Positions 35,928 to 46,905 of a DNA stretch of 64,000 bases are shown here, in pieces (positions within the stretch are counted from its first letter, which is position 1; every line of letters begins with the position of its first letter). Made by a program: the position numbers and the translations under genes. The stretch spans positions 26,517-90,516 of the forward strand of contig ABVW01000005.1 in the NCBI GenBank assembly GCA_000173115.1, written 5' to 3'. This stretch comes from Flavobacteria bacterium MS024-3C. Lineage in GTDB: Bacteria > Bacteroidota > Bacteroidia > Flavobacteriales > Flavobacteriaceae. Below the pieces are notes generated by a model, which was not told the DNA's origin, ran no database searches, and saw only the letters and a list, made by a program, of their open reading frames with translations.

Positions 35928-35960
35928 TTCCATAACAGATTTTGATTAGATAGTATCATT

Positions 35961-38339
35961 ATGAAAAACATCAAACGAATATTAGTTTCTATTGTACTCA
36001 TTGCTTTTTTATCTTTAATTATTGTTGTTGTTGTGGTACAGTCAATGGCACCGAATTATAAAGGCTCCAAATCTTTAGCCGGATTATCAGAAGAAGTTCA
36101 AGTGTACTATGACGCCTATGGGGTACCCCATATTTACGGACAAACTGAAGAAGATGCTTTTAAGTCTCTTGGCTACGTTCATGCCCAAGACAGGCTTTGG
36201 CAAATGGAAGTACTCAGAAGAATTGGTTCTGGCAGGCTTGCGGAACTCTTTGGATCAGATTTAATAGATACAGACCGTCTTTTTCTCACTTTAGGGATAG
36301 ATGCATCTAGCGAAAAGGCCGTTGCCCAACTAGACACATCTAGTCCAGAATATAAACTATCCTTGGCTTATTTAGAGGGGGTAAATAAGTTTGTAACTGA
36401 TGGTGCCACTCCTGTGGAATTTTATTTAACGGGAATGGAAAAAACACTTTTTGAATTAAAAGACATATACAATACCCTTGGTTATATGTCATTTAGTTTT
36501 GCTGTTGCCCAAAGGACTGATCCCCTTTTATCTAATATTTACCATTCACTTGGCTCCAATTACCTCAATGATTTGGAAATTGATTTTGATCCAAACACTG
36601 TGTCTATACCAGTCTTTACAGCAGTAGAAGATCAAATAGCAGCACTTTTAGAAAAAGTTCCTGCACCACAATTTATTGGTAGTAATGCCTGGGTCATAGG
36701 TGCGGAAAAGACCAAAAACGGTGCGGTCATTTTTGCCAATGATCCCCATATTGGTTTTGCACAACCCTCAGTATGGTTTGAAGCTCATATTGAGACGCCT
36801 CAATATGAAAATTATGGGTATCACTTGGCTGGAATTCCATTTCCTCTTTTAGCGCACAATAGGAAAATGGCCTATGGACTCACTATGTTTGAGAACGACG
36901 ACATTGATTTTTATCAGACCCAATCTCATGTTACAGACAGCAATGCTTACTTGTATGAAGGGGAGTGGCTCCCTTTTCAATTACAAGAAAAACAGATTAA
37001 AGTCAAAGACGCCAATCCAATATCTTTTCAAGTAAAGTCTACCCTTCACGGTCCCTTAATGAATGAGGTTATAGATGGATTATCAGCAAACAAGCCCCTG
37101 AGTATGTCTTGGGTGTATACACAGAGGCCTAATAAAGTATTAAATGCCCTGTATAGTATATCACATGCAGCAGACAAAAATTCATTCAAAACAGCTTTGC
37201 CTAATATTCATGCGCCAGGTCTTAATGTGATGTACGGCGATAGTGAGGGTAATATTGCTTGGTGGGCCACTGCAGCACTTTACGAACTTCCTCAGGGGGT
37301 GTCTTCCAAATTTATTTTAGATGGAACCAATGCAGCACAGGAGAAAATAAAGTTTACAGATTTTTCTGAAAATCCTATGTCTGAAAATCCACCATGGAAC
37401 TATGTGTATTCTGCCAACAATGCCCCCTTATTTCCTTCGGGAAAAACATACCCCGGATATTATTTACCTGAAAACAGGGCCAAGAGAATTGTTCAATTGT
37501 TAGATCCAAAAAGTGATTGGGATAAATCCAGTGTTTCAGAGATGATTTTAGACCACACCTCTTCAGTAAACCCTGGCATTATAGCAGATTTTAATCTGGC
37601 ATTAAAAGAGGACACTTCATTTTTTGCTTCTTTGACTACAGACGAACAATGGGCTTACAATGATTTGCAATCTTGGGAAGGTGATTATCCAGAAACAACT
37701 ACAGCAGCTGCTTTATTTCACAAGTGGGAATATTATTTTTTAAAGGCGGTATTCTTAGATGAGCTTGGAGAAACCCAATTTAAAGCCATTCAAACCACGC
37801 ATTTTTTTAAAAGGGCTATTGCGCCTATGGCTAAAAAGGCAGAGAGTATTTGGTTTGACAACAAAAAAACTGCTGAAATAGAAACTAAAAATGAATTACT
37901 GAAATCTTCCTTCAAAATAGCTTTCAAAGACCTTACGGATGGTTTTGGAACTGATCCAAAACAATGGAAATGGGGAAAAATACATACCGTAGAACACGAA
38001 CATCCTATTGGTAAAATTGCAGCCTTAAGAAGTTTTTTTAATGTAGGACCTTTTCCAATTAGTGGTGGTAAGGAAGTAATTAATAACACTGGTTTTAGTT
38101 ACACAGAGGCAGGTGGGTTTAAAGCGAATCAAGGTCCTTCTACCAGAAGGGTGATTGATTTCTCAGACATAGAGCATGCACTTGGAATATTGCCTACCGG
38201 GCAATCAGGAAATCCGTTTAGCGCTCACTATGAAGATCAGGCACAGCTTTACAGAAATGGTGGTTTTAGAACCCTGCTGCTCAATAAAGAAGAAATTATT
38301 AGTCAGTCTTCAAAATTGGTCTTAAAGCCCTCTAGATAA
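35961..38339 (+). CDS. Penicillin acylase family protein (Ntn hydrolase)
   Basis: 792 residues. An N-terminal hydrophobic segment (about 6-30) anchors or exports it. The proenzyme plan is complete: an alpha chain with GVPHIYGQTEEDAF near residue 55 and AQDRLWQME near 75, then a linker, then the autocatalytic serine at 241 in GSNAWVIG starting the beta chain. Members cleave amides such as beta-lactam side chains or N-acyl homoserine lactones in the periplasm. The substrate here is unknown. It lies 33 bases after dsbD. Confidence 0.94.
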   Translation: MKNIKRILVSIVLIAFLSLIIVVVVVQSMAPNYKGSKSLAGLSEEVQVYYDAYGVPHIYGQTEEDAFKSLGYVHAQDRLWQMEVLRRIGSGRLAELFGSDLIDTDRLFLTLGIDASSEKAVAQLDTSSPEYKLSLAYLEGVNKFVTDGATPVEFYLTGMEKTLFELKDIYNTLGYMSFSFAVAQRTDPLLSNIYHSLGSNYLNDLEIDFDPNTVSIPVFTAVEDQIAALLEKVPAPQFIGSNAWVIGAEKTKNGAVIFANDPHIGFAQPSVWFEAHIETPQYENYGYHLAGIPFPLLAHNRKMAYGLTMFENDDIDFYQTQSHVTDSNAYLYEGEWLPFQLQEKQIKVKDANPISFQVKSTLHGPLMNEVIDGLSANKPLSMSWVYTQRPNKVLNALYSISHAADKNSFKTALPNIHAPGLNVMYGDSEGNIAWWATAALYELPQGVSSKFILDGTNAAQEKIKFTDFSENPMSENPPWNYVYSANNAPLFPSGKTYPGYYLPENRAKRIVQLLDPKSDWDKSSVSEMILDHTSSVNPGIIADFNLALKEDTSFFASLTTDEQWAYNDLQSWEGDYPETTTAAALFHKWEYYFLKAVFLDELGETQFKAIQTTHFFKRAIAPMAKKAESIWFDNKKTAEIETKNELLKSSFKIAFKDLTDGFGTDPKQWKWGKIHTVEHEHPIGKIAALRSFFNVGPFPISGGKEVINNTGFSYTEAGGFKANQGPSTRRVIDFSDIEHALGILPTGQSGNPFSAHYEDQAQLYRNGGFRTLLLNKEEIISQSSKLVLKPSR

Positions 38340-38436
38340 ATTCAACTTAAAATTCATTTATCCCAGTCAGTTTGCTTTTTATAGAACTGCTTCTTACCCA
38401 CAGATACTTTTAGCTACCTTATAAAAAAAATATAAG

Positions 38437-40005
38437 ATGCTTACAAAACTGTATGGGAGTGCTGTATTTGGTATTAGCGCTGTAACCATTACTATAGAGG
38501 TCCATATAGCCCTTGGTATTGGGTATCATCTGGTTGGAATGCCAGATAATGCAGTCAAAGAGAGTCACTATAGGATTGCAGCAGCACTTTTAAACAATGG
38601 ATATAGAATACCGGGTAAGAAGATTACGATTAATATGGCTCCTGCAGCCTTGAAAAAAGAAGGGGCTGCTTACGACCTCACACTGGCTTTTGGCATATTA
38701 TTGGCTTCTTCCCAGTTAAAAGGAGTTGATTCAAAAGACTACTTAATTATGGGAGAGCTTTCCTTAGATGGAAGTATTTTACCTGTTAAAGGTGTTTTGG
38801 CAATGGCCATTCAAGCTTTGGAAGAAGGCTTTAAAGGGATTGTAATCCCCAAGGAAAATGAGGCAGAAGCAGGGCTAATTGTAGGGATAGCAATTATTGG
38901 GGTGTCACACCTTACTGAAGTAGTTCACTTTTTTAGCCATGCGTCTCATCAGTTGTCATTTTCTAGCCATCAGGCCTCTAATCACAACATTAAAGGGGAG
39001 GGTCTAAAAGATCAAAAGTCACTGTCTGGCCTAACAAATAAGCCCTCGCTTTGCTTTAGTGACGTTAAAGGGCAGGAAGGGATTAAGCGCGCCATGGAAG
39101 TAGCTGCAGCAGGAGGACACAATATTTTACTCATTGGACCTCCTGGGGCAGGAAAAACGATGATTTCTAAAAGACTTCCATCTATTTTACCAGAGATGAA
39201 TTTTCAAGAGGCCTTGGAAACCACAAAAATTCATTCTGTAGCAGGAATACTGGAAACCCATGGATTATTATGTCAGCGTCCATTTAGAAGCCCACATCAT
39301 TCTATTTCAGACGTAGCCTTAGTAGGAGGAGGGAGCTTTCCCCAGCCAGGTGAAATTTCTTTGGCCCACAATGGAGTGCTTTTTTTGGACGAACTTCCAG
39401 AATTTAAGAAAGGTGTTTTAGAGGTTTTAAGACAGCCCTTGGAAGACCGTAAAATAACAATATCTAGGGCCAAATATACCATAAGCTATCCAGCCAGTTT
39501 TATGCTAGTGGCTAGCATGAATCCTAGTCCATCGGGTCATTTTTCTCAACAAAACACACTGTATGACTCTAACGCTCAAGAGGCCCAGAGGTATGTTTCA
39601 AAGATATCTGGCCCTCTTTTAGACAGAATAGACATTCAATTAGAAGTTCAGGCGGTTTCTTATGAAAAATTGTCTGACACTTCTTTTTCTGAGAAGAGTG
39701 CTGTTATCTTGGAAAGGGTACAGAAATCTAGAGATATTCAATTGAAACGTTTTAAAACCATAAAAGGGGTTTTTCACAATGCACAAATGGATGTTAATGA
39801 AATTCAAGCTTTTTGTGTTCTAAATGATGAAAGTAAATTAATTATTAAAGCAGCCATGAAACGTTTGCGCTTTTCTGCTCGGGCATACAGCCGCATTATT
39901 AAAGTGGCTAGAACCATTGCAGATTTAGAGGGCGCAATTGATATTCAAAGTGTACACATAGCGGAAGCCATTCAATACAGAACAATGGACAGGAATACGT
40001 ATTAA
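38437..40005 (+). CDS. yifB: YifB/ComM family Mg chelatase-like AAA ATPase
   Basis: 522 residues. An N-terminal Lon-like fold (about 1-170) is followed by a Mg-chelatase AAA core with Walker A GPPGAGKT near residue 234 and FRSPHHSISD near 282. Walker B is FLDELPEF near 310, and a C-terminal lid domain ends the protein. ComM homologues are hexameric helicases that aid branch migration in natural transformation. Function here is inferred from the family. It probably belongs to the tilS-dsbD-acylase run, although 97 bases separate it from the acylase gene. Confidence 0.93.
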   Translation: MLTKLYGSAVFGISAVTITIEVHIALGIGYHLVGMPDNAVKESHYRIAAALLNNGYRIPGKKITINMAPAALKKEGAAYDLTLAFGILLASSQLKGVDSKDYLIMGELSLDGSILPVKGVLAMAIQALEEGFKGIVIPKENEAEAGLIVGIAIIGVSHLTEVVHFFSHASHQLSFSSHQASNHNIKGEGLKDQKSLSGLTNKPSLCFSDVKGQEGIKRAMEVAAAGGHNILLIGPPGAGKTMISKRLPSILPEMNFQEALETTKIHSVAGILETHGLLCQRPFRSPHHSISDVALVGGGSFPQPGEISLAHNGVLFLDELPEFKKGVLEVLRQPLEDRKITISRAKYTISYPASFMLVASMNPSPSGHFSQQNTLYDSNAQEAQRYVSKISGPLLDRIDIQLEVQAVSYEKLSDTSFSEKSAVILERVQKSRDIQLKRFKTIKGVFHNAQMDVNEIQAFCVLNDESKLIIKAAMKRLRFSARAYSRIIKVARTIADLEGAIDIQSVHIAEAIQYRTMDRNTY

Positions 40006-40302
40006 ATAATGACTTGACTTAAATGGAGGGCCACTCTTTTTAAGTATTAAAACATAGTTGCATTATTTTAATGATTTATAATTCTCCTTAATTGTATTGG
40101 TGTTTTCATGAAATAAATAATACAGTTAATTTGCTTTATTGAATATGATAAAAAAACACACTTAAACAGTTCTTATTCAGCATTTTAAATTACATTTTAA
40201 GTGCTTGAATACAGCCCAATACAGTAAGGCCACTTCTCTGAGAGTGAGAATAGGTTAAATTTGATAATAATATCAAATAGAATCTTATAATCTGACGCTC
40301 TA
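40006..40302 (+). promoter_or_regulatory. Leader region of the ilv operon with -7 box and overlapping palindrome
   Basis: This 297-base gap has no credible gene. TAAATTTG at 40256-40263 matches the Bacteroidota -7 element. It overlaps a 20-base palindrome at 40259-40278 (ATTTGATA, 4 bases, TATCAAAT), a likely operator. A weak hairpin lies at about 40231-40246. The rest is AT-rich with no T-box, and no run of branched-chain codons was seen. Confidence 0.5.
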
Positions 40303-41985
40303 ATGGCAAAAGAATTAAATAAATACAGTAAACACGTTACCCAAGATCCAACCCAGCCTGCTTCACAGGCAATGCTTCACGCTATTGGTCTTTCTAAAGA
40401 AGACCTTAAAAAACCTATGATAGGAATTGGGAGTACAGGATATGAGGGAAATCCTTGCAATATGCATTTAAATGATTTGGCTAAAGAAGTAAAGTTGGGG
40501 GTCCAGAAAGCCAATCTTACTGGACTTATCTTTAATACCATTGGGGTAAGTGATGGTATTTCAATGGGGACCTTTGGAATGCGCTATTCGTTGCCTTCTA
40601 GGGATATTATTGCAGATTCTATGGAAACAGTAGTTCAGGCAATGAACTATGATGGTTTGGCTACCATAGTAGGCTGTGATAAAAATATGCCCGGTGCTTT
40701 AATGGCAATGATAAGATTAAATAGACCTTCCATAATGGTTTATGGAGGAACCATAGCCTCAGGCTGTGCAAGAGGAAAAAAATTAGATGTTGTCTCAGCT
40801 TTTGAAGCATGGGGGGAGAAAGTAGCTGGCACTATAGATGAAAAAGCGTATCAGGAAGTAATTGAAAATGCCTGCCCTGGAGCTGGTGCTTGTGGTGGAA
40901 TGTATACTGCAAATACAATGGCTAGTGCTATTGAAGCTTTGGGGATGACTTTACCGTATAATTCTTCTAACCCTGCCACAGGCAATGAGAAACCATTGGA
41001 TTGTGTAGCGTCTGGCGAAGCCTTAGGCTTACTAATAGAAAAGGATTTAAAACCATTAGATATAATCACCAAAAAGTCTTTAGAAAATGCGGTGAGATTA
41101 ATCATCGTTTTAGGAGGTTCTACCAACGCGGTATTGCATTTTTTGGCTATTGCAAAAACAGCAAATATAGATTTTACGCTAGAAGACTTTACCAGAATTT
41201 CTAGTGAAACCCCGTTTCTCGCAGACCTTAAGCCTAGTGGTCAATATCTTATGGAAGATTTACACCGTGTGGGAGGTATACCTGCGGTAATGAAATTTAT
41301 GCTTCAAAATGACATGCTTCACGGTGATTGTATGACGGTTACTGGAAAAACAATAGCAGAAAACCTCCAATCTGTTCCGGATCTTATAAAAGACCAAGAT
41401 GTCATAAGACCCCTAAATGCACCAATAAAAGAAACTGGACATATTAGGATTCTTTACGGTAACCTTGCGGAAGAAGGTGCAGTAGCTAAAATTACAGGAA
41501 AAGAAGGGGTTTATTTCAAAGGGCCTGCTAAAGTGTACGAAGGAGAGTTTTTAGCCAATGATGGTATAAAAGCAGGAGAAGTTAAAAAAGGAGATGTGGT
41601 GGTCATTCGTTACGAAGGCCCAAAGGGAGGACCAGGAATGCCAGAAATGTTAAAGCCTACAGCAGCCATTATGGGTGCGGGTCTTGGCAAAGAGGTCGCT
41701 TTAATTACAGATGGACGTTTTTCTGGAGGTACCCACGGATTTGTAGTAGGACACGTGTCTCCTGAAGCTCAAGTTGGAGGAACCATTGGATTGGTTCAAG
41801 ATGGAGACATTATTACTATAGATGCTAGCTCAAACACCATTTCGTTAGATATAGATATAGCAGAACTCAATAAGCGGAAAGCATTATGGGTAGCCCCTGA
41901 ACTTAAAGTCAGTAGTGGTAGTTTATATAAATTTGCGAACATAGTTTCTTCTGCATCTAAAGGATGCGTAACAGACGTTTTTTAA
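40303..41985 (+). CDS. ilvD: Dihydroxy-acid dehydratase
   Basis: 560 residues, full length. The iron-sulfur ligands are visible in the GNPCNMH region near residue 50, GCDKNMPG near 125 and [16 protein letters not shown] near 195. The C-terminal [14 protein letters not shown] is intact. It dehydrates 2,3-dihydroxy-isovalerate and 2,3-dihydroxy-3-methylvalerate to the 2-oxoacid precursors of valine and isoleucine. It is first in ilvD-ilvB-ilvN-ilvC, with 6 bases to ilvB. Confidence 0.97.
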   Translation: MAKELNKYSKHVTQDPTQPASQAMLHAIGLSKEDLKKPMIGIGSTGYEGNPCNMHLNDLAKEVKLGVQKANLTGLIFNTIGVSDGISMGTFGMRYSLPSRDIIADSMETVVQAMNYDGLATIVGCDKNMPGALMAMIRLNRPSIMVYGGTIASGCARGKKLDVVSAFEAWGEKVAGTIDEKAYQEVIENACPGAGACGGMYTANTMASAIEALGMTLPYNSSNPATGNEKPLDCVASGEALGLLIEKDLKPLDIITKKSLENAVRLIIVLGGSTNAVLHFLAIAKTANIDFTLEDFTRISSETPFLADLKPSGQYLMEDLHRVGGIPAVMKFMLQNDMLHGDCMTVTGKTIAENLQSVPDLIKDQDVIRPLNAPIKETGHIRILYGNLAEEGAVAKITGKEGVYFKGPAKVYEGEFLANDGIKAGEVKKGDVVVIRYEGPKGGPGMPEMLKPTAAIMGAGLGKEVALITDGRFSGGTHGFVVGHVSPEAQVGGTIGLVQDGDIITIDASSNTISLDIDIAELNKRKALWVAPELKVSSGSLYKFANIVSSASKGCVTDVF

Positions 41986-41991
41986 TTAATT

Positions 41992-43713
41992 ATGCAAATG
42001 ACAACAACGACAAATTCATCTAAACAAATGAATATAACTGGAGCAGAGGCCATTATTCATTGTCTCTTGGCAGAAGGTGTAGATCTTATATACGGATACC
42101 CTGGTGGTGCTATTATGCCAGTATATGACGAATTATACAAATTCCAGGACAAACTCACCCACATACTGACCAGACACGAGCAAGGGGCTACTCATGCAGC
42201 TCAGGGTTATGCAAGAGTGAGTGGAAAGGTAGGGGTGGCCATTGCTACCTCAGGACCAGGAGCAACTAATTTAGTCACTGGATTGGCAGACGCTCAAATA
42301 GATTCTACGCCAATGGTTTGTATTACTGGCCAGGTGGGAAGACATTTATTGGGTACAGATGCCTTTCAAGAAACGGATATTATAGGTATTTCTACTCCAG
42401 TGACTAAGTGGAACTATCAAATCACTGAAGCGAGCGAAATACCTGAGATTTTAGCCAAAGCCTTCTATATTGCCCGATCTGGAAGACCAGGACCGGTACT
42501 CATAGACATCACTAAAAATGCGCAATTTGAGTCTTTAGATTTTATCTATGAGAAATGTACTAAGGTAAGGAGTTATATTCCTACCCCTGTGGCCTCCAAA
42601 GAAAGTTTGTCTGAAGCAGCAGCCTTGATTAATACGGCTAAAAAACCATTCATCATTTTTGGACAAGGGGTTATATTGTCAGAGGGTGAAAAGGAATTTA
42701 AGGATTTTGTAGAAAAATCTGGTATACCAGCCGCTTGGACTGTGCTAGGATTGTCTGCATTAGAGACCAGTCACCCGCTGAATGTAGGTATGGTAGGAAT
42801 GCATGGAAATTATGGTCCAAATATGCTCACCAATGAGTGCGATGTATTAATCACCATTGGGATGCGTTTTGACGACAGGGTGACAGGAAATTTAGAGACT
42901 TATGCCAAGCAAGCTAAAGTGATTCATTTTGAGATTGACCCAGCAGAGATAGATAAAAATGTAAAGACTACTGTAGCGGTACTAGGAGATGCTAAAGTAA
43001 GTTTAAGAAATATACTCCCATTAATCAATAAAAACACTCACGAAGATTGGTTGAAAAATTTCCATGAGCACTATGAGATTGAGTATGAACAAGTGATTAA
43101 AAACGATTTATACCCAACCAAGCCCGGCCTTACAATGGGAGAGGCCATAAGAATACTCAATGAAAAGAGTGGAAACAAGGCTATCATAGTTACAGATGTA
43201 GGACAACACCAGATGGTCGCTTGCAGGTATGCCGGCTTCTCTCAAACAAAAAGTAATGTAACTTCAGGAGGCTTAGGTACTATGGGCTTTGCACTTCCTG
43301 CTGCCATTGGCGCAAAAATGGGTGCTCCAGACAGAGAAGTAGTTGCTATTATTGGAGATGGAGGCTACCAAATGACCATCCAAGAATTAGGAACTATTTT
43401 CCAAAATAAGACTGCCGTAAAAATCATGGTACTCAACAACGAGCATCTCGGTATGGTTAGACAATGGCAAGAATTGTTTTTCGAAAGTAGGTATGCTTCT
43501 ACTGTAATGAGTAATCCTGACTTCGTTAAGATTGCTGCAGGTTATGATATAGAGGCAGCAAGAGTCAGTGAAAGAGATCAATTGGCTGGGGCCATAGAAA
43601 AAATGATGGCACATAAGGGACCTTACTTTTTAGAGGTATGTGTAGAAAATGAACATAACGTATTTCCAATGATACCCACTGGAGCATCCGTTTCAGAGAT
43701 TAGACTAAAATAG
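41992..43713 (+). CDS. ilvB: Acetolactate synthase large (catalytic) subunit
   Basis: 573 residues. The ThDP-binding plan is complete: YGYPGGAIMP with the catalytic glutamate in TRHEQGATHAAQGYAR near residue 62, and GDGGYQMTIQELGT as the diphosphate/magnesium motif near 453. It joins two pyruvates, or pyruvate and 2-oxobutyrate, to make acetolactate or acetohydroxybutyrate. Six bases separate it from both ilvD and ilvN. ATG codons at 41992, 41998 and 42028 are all possible starts; the family usually begins near the last. Confidence 0.96.
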   Translation: MQMTTTTNSSKQMNITGAEAIIHCLLAEGVDLIYGYPGGAIMPVYDELYKFQDKLTHILTRHEQGATHAAQGYARVSGKVGVAIATSGPGATNLVTGLADAQIDSTPMVCITGQVGRHLLGTDAFQETDIIGISTPVTKWNYQITEASEIPEILAKAFYIARSGRPGPVLIDITKNAQFESLDFIYEKCTKVRSYIPTPVASKESLSEAAALINTAKKPFIIFGQGVILSEGEKEFKDFVEKSGIPAAWTVLGLSALETSHPLNVGMVGMHGNYGPNMLTNECDVLITIGMRFDDRVTGNLETYAKQAKVIHFEIDPAEIDKNVKTTVAVLGDAKVSLRNILPLINKNTHEDWLKNFHEHYEIEYEQVIKNDLYPTKPGLTMGEAIRILNEKSGNKAIIVTDVGQHQMVACRYAGFSQTKSNVTSGGLGTMGFALPAAIGAKMGAPDREVVAIIGDGGYQMTIQELGTIFQNKTAVKIMVLNNEHLGMVRQWQELFFESRYASTVMSNPDFVKIAAGYDIEAARVSERDQLAGAIEKMMAHKGPYFLEVCVENEHNVFPMIPTGASVSEIRLK

Positions 43714-43719
43714 CACAAG

Positions 43720-44238
43720 ATGGAGAATGCATGGTATACCATCTCTGTTTACTCAGAGAATAACGTAGGATTATTGAATAGAATATCAGGAATATTCTTA
43801 AAGCGACACATCAATATAGAAAGCTTAAATGTCTCTAAATCAGAGATTGATAATGTATCTAAATTCACAATAGTTGTGTTTACTACACCCAAATGGGTGC
43901 ATAATATTGCGGGGCAAATAGAAAAGCAGATAGAGGTGATTAAGGTTTTTTCTCATACAGATAATGAAATTATCTATCAGGAGGCTGCTCTATTTAAAGT
44001 AAACTCAAGTTTGCTATTTGACGAAAGAGAGATTCAAAATATTATAAAAGACAGCAATGCTCAAATTGTCACTGTTTCCAGAGACTTTTTTGTAATTTCA
44101 AAATCTGGAAGAAGGTCAGAGGTAGACACGCTTTACGATCAGCTAAAACCATTTGGTATTATGCAATTTGTGCGGTCTGGTAGGATTGCTGTGTCAAAAT
44201 CAGAAATGCAGATATCGTCCTTGTTAAAGGACTTTTAA
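43720..44238 (+). CDS. ilvN: Acetolactate synthase small (regulatory) subunit
   Basis: 172 residues. An N-terminal ACT domain (about 5-80) starts YTISVYSENNVGLLNRISGIF, with the glycine-leucine pair that contacts valine. The C-terminal acetolactate synthase small-subunit domain fills the rest. It activates IlvB and brings feedback inhibition by branched-chain amino acids. It lies 6 bases after ilvB and 37 before ilvC. Confidence 0.94.
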   Translation: MENAWYTISVYSENNVGLLNRISGIFLKRHINIESLNVSKSEIDNVSKFTIVVFTTPKWVHNIAGQIEKQIEVIKVFSHTDNEIIYQEAALFKVNSSLLFDEREIQNIIKDSNAQIVTVSRDFFVISKSGRRSEVDTLYDQLKPFGIMQFVRSGRIAVSKSEMQISSLLKDF

Positions 44239-44275
44239 TAAACAATTAAATAAATTATAACAAGAAATTTTTATC

Positions 44276-45751
44276 ATGGCAAATTATTTTAATACCCTAT
44301 CTCTAAGAGAACAACTGACCCAATTGGGAAAATGTAGGTTTATGGAATCTTCTGAATTTTCAGATGGGGTGGAAGCCTTAAAAGGAAAGAAAATTGTAAT
44401 TGTAGGCTGTGGCGCTCAAGGGTTAAACCAAGGTTTAAACATGAGAGATTCTGGTTTAGATATTTCTTATACATTAAGGGCTGAAGCGATTGCGCAAAAA
44501 AGGGCTTCTTTTATAAATGCTACTGAAAATAATTTCAAGGTAGGTACTTATGAGGCGTTAATTCCTCATGCAGATGTAGTCATTAACCTAACTCCAGATA
44601 AACAACACACCGCTGTGGTGACTGCTGTAATGCCACTCATGAAGCAAGGGGCTACATTATCTTATTCTCATGGATTCAATATTGTAGAAGAAGGAATGCA
44701 AGTACGTAAAGATTTGACTGTTATTATGGTTGCACCTAAGTGTCCTGGTTCTGAGGTGAGAGAAGAGTACAAGAGAGGTTTTGGGGTACCTACACTTATT
44801 GCAGTGCACCCAGACAATGACCCTCAAGGTGTTGGTTTAGCTCAAGCCAAAGCCTATGCAGTAGCTACTGGTGGGGATAGGGCAGGTGTGTTAGAATCTT
44901 CTTTTGTTGCTGAGGTTAAGTCCGATTTAATGGGAGAACAAACCATTTTATGTGGTCTGCTTCAGACTGGGTCTATTTTGTGTTTTGACAAAATGGTTGA
45001 AAAAGGAATGGATAAAGGATACGCAGCAAAATTAATTCAATACGGGTGGGAAGCCATTACGGAAGGATTGAAATACGGTGGTATTACTCATATGATGGAC
45101 CGTTTGTCTAATCCTGCAAAAATAAAAGCCTACGAATTGTCTGAGGAATTAAAAGACATTATGAGGCCTTTGTTTAACAAGCATATGGACGACATTATTT
45201 CTGGTCATTTCTCTAAAACAATGATGGAGGATTGGGCTAATGACGACAAAAATCTTTTAGAATGGAGGGCTGCTACAGGAGAAACTGCTTTTGAAAAAAC
45301 ACCTATTTCTTCTGAGACTATCACGGAGCAGGCGTTTTACGATCACGGTGTTTTAATGGTTGCCATGGTTAGGGCAGGAGTAGAATTGGCTTTTGAGGCC
45401 ATGACTGCTTCAGGTATTATTGAAGAGTCTGCTTACTATGAGTCGCTTCACGAGACCCCATTAATTGCCAATACAATTGCAAGAAAGAAATTATTTGAAA
45501 TGAATAGGGTTATTTCTGATACAGCGGAATATGGTTGTTATTTGTTTGATCATGCTTGTAAGCCTTTATTGGCAGATTTTATGACGCGTATTGACACAGA
45601 TGTGATTGGAACGGCTTACGGGAGAGGGACTGACAATAAGGTGTCTAACACACAATTGGTGACTATAAACGCAGCACTAAGGAATCATCCTGTAGAAATA
45701 GTAGGTGCTAGATTAAGGGCATCTATGACTGCAATGAAACCTATCGTTTAA
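44276..45751 (+). CDS. ilvC: Ketol-acid reductoisomerase (class II, long form)
   Basis: 491 residues, matching the long class II enzymes with a duplicated C-terminal knotted domain (about 210-350 and 355-485). The NADPH-binding [10 protein letters not shown] is near residue 44. Metal-binding residues lie in [12 protein letters not shown] and in the second copy around [11 protein letters not shown]. It isomerises and reduces acetolactate and acetohydroxybutyrate. It ends the plus-strand operon, immediately before a shared terminator. Confidence 0.97.
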   Translation: MANYFNTLSLREQLTQLGKCRFMESSEFSDGVEALKGKKIVIVGCGAQGLNQGLNMRDSGLDISYTLRAEAIAQKRASFINATENNFKVGTYEALIPHADVVINLTPDKQHTAVVTAVMPLMKQGATLSYSHGFNIVEEGMQVRKDLTVIMVAPKCPGSEVREEYKRGFGVPTLIAVHPDNDPQGVGLAQAKAYAVATGGDRAGVLESSFVAEVKSDLMGEQTILCGLLQTGSILCFDKMVEKGMDKGYAAKLIQYGWEAITEGLKYGGITHMMDRLSNPAKIKAYELSEELKDIMRPLFNKHMDDIISGHFSKTMMEDWANDDKNLLEWRAATGETAFEKTPISSETITEQAFYDHGVLMVAMVRAGVELAFEAMTASGIIEESAYYESLHETPLIANTIARKKLFEMNRVISDTAEYGCYLFDHACKPLLADFMTRIDTDVIGTAYGRGTDNKVSNTQLVTINAALRNHPVEIVGARLRASMTAMKPIV

Positions 45752-45773
45752 TATTGTATTAATAAATGGTATT

Positions 45774-45804
45774 AAAAAGCCCCGCTCATAGAGCGGGGCT
45801 TTTT
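45774..45804. terminator. Bidirectional terminator between ilvC and leuB
   Basis: Perfect 14-bp stem (45774-45787 with 45791-45804) containing GCCCCGCTC, a 3-base loop, and A/T runs on both sides. It serves the two converging branched-chain operons. Confidence 0.92.
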
Positions 45805-45835
45805 TTATTGTATCAATGGGTGTTATAGTTCTTTA

Positions 45836-46903
45836 TTAGGCTTCTAATATTTTAGCGGCCAACCAATCGCCTACGGCCGATGTCTTTTGAGGGGCCACGC
45901 CTTCTGCTAAGTCTTCAGTGACAAAACCAGCCTCTAGAGATTCATTGACTACTTTTCTGATTAAAGCAGCTTCTTCGTTTAGCCCAAATGCGTCTTCAAA
46001 CATCATGGCAGCAGAGAGTACTGTAGCCAATGGATTGGCTATATCTTTTCCTGCAGCTTGAGGGTAAGAACCGTGAATAGGTTCAAATAAAGAAGTTTCT
46101 GTTCCAACAGAAGCAGAAGGCATGAGTCCCATAGATCCAGATATCACTGAAGCTTCATCTGTAAGAATGTCTCCAAATAAGTTTTCAGTAATGAGTACAT
46201 CATAGGTATTAGGCCATTGTACTAATCTCATGGCCACAGCGTCTACAAATTCATAGGAAACAGTCACTTCTGGATAATCTTTTTCCATGGCTTGAACCGT
46301 TTCCCTCCAAAGCCTGGAAGTTTCTAATACATTCGCCTTGTCTACACAACACAATTTTTTAGTCCGAGTCATGGCCAATTCAAAGCCTTTTTTCGCCAGT
46401 CTTTGTACTTCTGGTCTGGTATAAGTACAAGTGTCATAAGCCGTATTACCATTGTCTTCTCTACCTCTTTTTCCAAAATAGATCCCACCAGTAAGTTCTC
46501 TGAGAAACACCAAATCCGTTCCTTCTATACGCGCTCTTTTTAGTGGAGATTTATCGATGAGAGAAGGGAAGGTAAAAGTAGGCCTTACATTGGCAAAGAG
46601 CCCTAATTTTTTACGCATTTTTAACAAGCCCTGTTCTGGCCTTACTGTTGCGGATGGGTCATTGTCGTACTTTGGATCCCCAATGGCACCAAATAACACC
46701 GCGTCTGCTGCGAGGCATATTTCATGAGTAGCATCTGGATAAGGATCACCAACGGCATCTATAGCCGCTGCTCCTGTGAGTGCTGGTTTCCAGCTAATTT
46801 CATGGTTAAATTTCTTGGCAATAGCGTTAGAGACCTTTACTGCTTGATCAATGACTTCAGGGCCTATGCCGTCTCCGGCCAATAAGGCAATAGATAGTTT
46901 CAT
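45836..46903 (-). CDS. leuB: 3-isopropylmalate dehydrogenase
   Basis: 355 residues. Characteristic segments are LLAGDGIGPEV at the N-terminus, LRELTGGIYFG near residue 136, ENLFGDILTDEAS near 240 and EPIHGSYPQAAGK near 272. It oxidises and decarboxylates 3-isopropylmalate with NAD+, and the same enzyme type acts on 3-methylmalate in the citramalate route to isoleucine. It is the last gene of the minus-strand operon, 2 bases after the citramalate-synthase-like gene. Confidence 0.96.
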   Translation of the reverse strand: MKLSIALLAGDGIGPEVIDQAVKVSNAIAKKFNHEISWKPALTGAAAIDAVGDPYPDATHEICLAADAVLFGAIGDPKYDNDPSATVRPEQGLLKMRKKLGLFANVRPTFTFPSLIDKSPLKRARIEGTDLVFLRELTGGIYFGKRGREDNGNTAYDTCTYTRPEVQRLAKKGFELAMTRTKKLCCVDKANVLETSRLWRETVQAMEKDYPEVTVSYEFVDAVAMRLVQWPNTYDVLITENLFGDILTDEASVISGSMGLMPSASVGTETSLFEPIHGSYPQAAGKDIANPLATVLSAAMMFEDAFGLNEEAALIRKVVNESLEAGFVTEDLAEGVAPQKTSAVGDWLAAKILEA

Positions 46904-46905
46904 AA

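Noticed and set aside
40006..40302. T-box or leader-peptide attenuator for the ilv operon
   Set aside because: No T-box sequence, no short frame rich in Ile/Leu/Val codons and no strong terminator hairpin before ilvD.
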